From positions 1 to 64,000 of the forward strand of contig CAZHGC010000002.1 in assembly GCA_964531385.1 (NCBI GenBank): a DNA stretch of 64,000 nt, read 5' to 3'. Source of the DNA: MGBC114079 sp964531385. GTDB taxonomy: Bacteria > Bacillota > Clostridia > Lachnospirales > CAG-274. Positions 61,590-64,000 of this stretch are shown one piece after another. The notes beneath the pieces are model-generated. The model made no database searches, was not told the origin of the DNA, and was given only the letters and a program-made list of their open reading frames with translations. The position numbers were made by a program, and so were the translations under genes. The stretch's first letter is position 1. Each line of letters opens with the position of its first letter.

Positions 61590-61943
61590 ATGGAAAAAAT
61601 TTTTCTTGTTACCATGCTCTACGATTTTTATGGCGAACTGCTTACGGAAAAACAAAAAGATGCTTTCGAAAAGCACTATCTTGAGGACCTATCTCTTAAC
61701 GAAATCGGCTTGCAACAAGGAACAACCCGTCAAGCTGTTATGGATACCGTTAAGCGAAGTGAAAAACTTCTTTTACAATATGAACAGAAGCTTCATCTTG
61801 TTGATAAGTTTATTTCAAGAAAAAATAAAATTGAAATTATCCAAAATAAGCTCGATGAGCTGTTGTCAACACTTTCGTCAAACAACAGTTGCTCCGAACA
61901 GATTGTTTCAATTAAAAAAATGTTATCCGAAATTTTAGATTGA
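61590..61943 (+). CDS. ylxM: YlxM-family helix-turn-helix protein, SRP-associated
   Basis: A 117-residue DNA-binding-like protein with a sigma-70 region-4-type HTH: LTEKQKDAFEKHYLEDLSLN then IGLQQGTTRQAVMDTVKRSE. YlxM proteins are encoded just before ffh in most clostridia and bacilli and are thought to modulate SRP. The ATG at 61,590 follows AGGTGAT; the frame is open nine codons further. A basic, helical C-terminus follows the HTH. Confidence 0.92.
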   Translation: MEKIFLVTMLYDFYGELLTEKQKDAFEKHYLEDLSLNEIGLQQGTTRQAVMDTVKRSEKLLLQYEQKLHLVDKFISRKNKIEIIQNKLDELLSTLSSNNSCSEQIVSIKKMLSEILD

Positions 61944-61957
61944 TTTGGAGGATTTCT

Positions 61958-63292
61958 ATGGCTTTTGAAAATTTGTCTTCAAAGCTTCAAGATGTTTTTA
62001 AACAACTTAGAGGAAAAGGTAAATTAACAGAAAAAGACGTTAAAGATGCGTTGCGTGAAGTTAAACTTGCCCTCCTTGAAGCAGATGTAAATTTTAAAAT
62101 TGTAAAAGATTTTGTCAAAAAAGTCACCGAAAAAGCTGTTGGCGAAGAAGTTTTGGGCGGGTTAAACCCCGGCCAGCAAGTAATAAAAATAGTTAATGAT
62201 GAACTTATCGAACTTATGGGAAGTAGCCAAAGCAAGCTAACTTTTTCCCCAAAATCTCCAACAGTTTATATGATGGTCGGTCTTCAAGGTGCCGGTAAAA
62301 CAACAACAACAGGAAAGCTTGCAGGTCAGCTCAGAAAACAAGGCAAAAAACCTTTGCTCGTTGCTTGTGATGTTTACAGACCTGCCGCAATTAAACAGCT
62401 TCAAGTTGTTGGAAGCACATATAATATTCCCGTCTTCTCAATGGGCAATATTAATCCTGTTGAAATTGCAAAAGAATCGTTAAATTATGCCGCTCAAAAC
62501 GGCAATGATGTTATAATTATCGATACCGCCGGCCGTTTGCACATAAATGAAGAACTTATGGACGAACTTGCAAATATAAAACAAGAAGTTCACCCACAAG
62601 AAATTTTGCTTGTAATTGATGCAATGACCGGTCAAGATGCGGTTAACGTTGCCGAAGTTTTCAACGAAAAACTCGGCGTTGACGGCGTTATAATTACAAA
62701 ACTTGACGGCGATACAAGAGGCGGTTCGGCTCTTTCCGTTCGTGCCGTAACAGGAAAGCCAATTAAATTCGTTGGAATGGGCGAAAAACTTGAAGATTTG
62801 GAACCGTTCCACCCCGATAGAATGGCTTCCCGTATCCTCGGAATGGGCGATGTTTTAAGCTTAATTGAAAAAGCACAACAAGTGTTTGACGAAAATCAGG
62901 CAAAAGAACTTGAGAAAAAAATGCGTACGCTTGATTTCACATTCGAAGATTTCTTGGCTCAAATGCAGCAAGTTAAAAAAATGGGTCCAATCAAAGACTT
63001 AATTTCAATGGTCCCTGGGCTTAATCAAGCAAAACTTGCAGATGTTGAAGTTGATGAAAAATCAATCAGCCACGTTGAAGCAATTATTCAATCGATGACT
63101 GCTTATGAAAGAAAAAATCCCGATGTTTTGAACGGCTCAAGAAAAAAAAGAATTGCAAAAGGAAGTGGTCGCTCAATTCAAGAGGTTAATAAACTTTTAA
63201 AGCAGTTTGAAGAAATGAAAAAAATGATGAAAATGATGACTGATATGACTAAGGGCAAAAAAGGGAAATTTAAACTTCCTTTTTTCAGATAA
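61958..63292 (+). CDS. ffh: signal recognition particle protein Ffh
   Basis: A 444-residue GTPase that, with 4.5S RNA, brings membrane proteins to FtsY. N domain 1 to about 90; G domain with GLQGAGKTTTTGKLA (108-122), DVYRPAA, DTAGR, TKLDGDTRGG and GMGEKLEDLEPFHPDR; M domain about 300-444 with the RNA-binding RKKRIAKGSGRSIQEVNKLL. GGAGG precedes the ATG at 61,958. Length is normal. Confidence 0.97.
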   Translation: MAFENLSSKLQDVFKQLRGKGKLTEKDVKDALREVKLALLEADVNFKIVKDFVKKVTEKAVGEEVLGGLNPGQQVIKIVNDELIELMGSSQSKLTFSPKSPTVYMMVGLQGAGKTTTTGKLAGQLRKQGKKPLLVACDVYRPAAIKQLQVVGSTYNIPVFSMGNINPVEIAKESLNYAAQNGNDVIIIDTAGRLHINEELMDELANIKQEVHPQEILLVIDAMTGQDAVNVAEVFNEKLGVDGVIITKLDGDTRGGSALSVRAVTGKPIKFVGMGEKLEDLEPFHPDRMASRILGMGDVLSLIEKAQQVFDENQAKELEKKMRTLDFTFEDFLAQMQQVKKMGPIKDLISMVPGLNQAKLADVEVDEKSISHVEAIIQSMTAYERKNPDVLNGSRKKRIAKGSGRSIQEVNKLLKQFEEMKKMMKMMTDMTKGKKGKFKLPFFR

Positions 63293-63324
63293 ATTTTAAA
63301 TATTAATTTTTGGAGGTAAAAAAA

Positions 63325-63570
63325 ATGGCTGTAAAAATTAGATTAAAAAGGTTGGGTGCTAAAAAAGCTCCTTTCTATAGAATTGTTGTTGCTGATGCAA
63401 GAACTCCAAGAGGCGGCAAATCTATCGATGAAATCGGTTACTATGACCCAACTAAAGAACCTGTTGTTCTTAAAGTTGATAGCGAAAGTGCTAAAAAATG
63501 GATTGGTAACGGAGCTCAACCTACAGATACAGTTAGAGCTTTGTTGAAAAAAGCAGGCGTAATTGAATAA
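63325..63570 (+). CDS. rpsP: 30S ribosomal protein S16
   Basis: An 81-residue ribosomal protein: MAVKIRLKRLGAKKAPFYRI, VVADARTPRGGKSIDEIGYY and DPTKEP are highly conserved. TGGAGGT lies ahead of the ATG at 63,325. Third gene of the ffh operon. Confidence 0.97.
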   Translation: MAVKIRLKRLGAKKAPFYRIVVADARTPRGGKSIDEIGYYDPTKEPVVLKVDSESAKKWIGNGAQPTDTVRALLKKAGVIE

Positions 63571-63597
63571 TCGTTCCTTTACAGGAGGGTTGTCACT

Positions 63598-63831
63598 ATG
63601 AAAGATTTATTGGAAATTCTCGCAAAAAATCTTGTTGATTGTCCGGAACAAGTTTCTGTTTCTGAAAGAGTTGATGACGACGGCACTGTTGTTCTCGAAC
63701 TTTCCGTTGCCGAACAAGATATGGGCAAAGTTATAGGAAAACAAGGAAGAATTGCAAAAGCTATTCGCACAGTTGTTAAGGCGGCTGCTATCCACGAAGA
63801 TAAAAAAGTTGCTGTTAAAATAATGCAATAG
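63598..63831 (+). CDS. khpA: KH-domain RNA-binding protein KhpA (YlqC)
   Basis: A 77-residue single KH domain with the GxxG loop in GKVIGKQGRIAKAIRTVVKA. Usually follows rpsP and pairs with KhpB/Jag in controlling cell growth and small RNAs. GGAGG precedes the ATG, and a terminator follows directly. Confidence 0.94.
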   Translation: MKDLLEILAKNLVDCPEQVSVSERVDDDGTVVLELSVAEQDMGKVIGKQGRIAKAIRTVVKAAAIHEDKKVAVKIMQ

Positions 63832-63837
63832 TTTTAG

Positions 63838-63877
63838 AAAGAGACATAAAATGAAATCATTTTGTGTCTCTTTTTTT
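63838..63877 (+). terminator. Rho-independent terminator after khpA
   Basis: AAAGAGACA (63,838-63,846) pairs with TGTCTCTTT (63,865-63,873), with an inner AAAATGA/TCATTTT stem and seven T. Confidence 0.9.
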
Positions 63878-63917
63878 AATCCCCTCTTCTCCATAACTCC
63901 TTTTTTCTTTTTAAAAC

Positions 63918-63967
63918 AAAAAAGCTGTTTCAAAGATTTTGTCAATCAATCTTTAAAACAGCTTTTT
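63918..63967. terminator. bidirectional terminator near the window end
   Basis: AAAAAGCTGTTT and AAAGATT pair with AATCTTT and AAACAGCTTTTT, giving T-runs on both strands. A convergent minus-strand gene beyond 64,000 is suggested. Confidence 0.75.
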
Positions 63968-64000
63968 CATTTAATCTCTCGAATAAATTATTTCGCTTTT

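Overview
The window looks like Bacillota (Clostridia) DNA assembled from a metagenome. It seems to join two genomes. From 1 to about 47.34 kb the backbone is GC-rich, with codons ending mostly in G or C, as in Oscillospirales-type gut clostridia. From about 47.34 kb to 64 kb it is very AT-rich, with codons ending in A or T, and carries flagellar and housekeeping genes of a motile clostridium. The switch falls inside one ABC-ATPase gene (46,798-47,910), at its most conserved motif, so an assembly chimera is the simplest reading. Three runs of exactly 100 N (19,489, 20,237 and 24,705) are scaffold gaps, all inside tandem repeats.

1-4.0 kb (minus): oligopeptide ABC transporter oppB-oppC-oppD-oppF (oppF cut by the window edge), with a promoter in front of oppB; OppC carries an unusual extracytoplasmic insertion. 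4.2-9.5 kb (plus): sugar-catabolic operon with a beta-helix carbohydrate-active protein, a D-psicose/D-tagatose 3-epimerase, a PfkB sugar kinase and a class II ketose-bisphosphate aldolase, ending in a clear terminator.

9.5-39.1 kb (minus): a roughly 30 kb Wzx/Wzy-type exopolysaccharide or capsule locus. Read in the direction of transcription it holds: promoter; chain-length regulator, tyrosine kinase and PHP-type phosphatase (cpsC, cpsD, cpsB); a small surface protein; an LCP transferase; the initiating sugar-phosphate transferase; a sugar reductase/epimerase; a glycosyltransferase; an ATP-grasp protein; another glycosyltransferase; an EpsG-type polymerase; two giant secreted phosphodiester glycosidases with 71-residue C-terminal repeats; two more glycosyltransferases; a flippase; the complete UDP-N-acetyl-L-fucosamine module (capE, capF, capG); and UDP-glucuronate 4-epimerase plus UDP-glucose dehydrogenase. 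The predicted sugar precursors are UDP-L-FucNAc, UDP-GlcA and UDP-GalA. GC content switches within the locus (GC-rich regulatory end and capEFG, AT-rich transferase/flippase/polymerase blocks), as expected for a mosaic locus.

39.2-46.8 kb (minus): a Fic AMP-transferase with an operator-like inverted-repeat array, tRNA-Leu(CAA), two tandem polysaccharide-deacetylase lipoproteins, a glycosyltransferase-CsaB pyruvyltransferase fusion and a GH29 fucosidase. 46.8-54.5 kb (minus): the chimeric sugar-ABC ATPase, an AEC permease and the glutamate synthase large subunit (gltB), followed by a decayed gltD remnant. 55.3-61.4 kb (plus): flgM-flgN-flgK-flgK-flgL-fliW-csrA. 61.5-63.9 kb (plus): ylxM-ffh-rpsP-khpA from a perfect sigma-A promoter. 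Long open frames opposite the GC-rich genes are codon-bias shadows and are left out.
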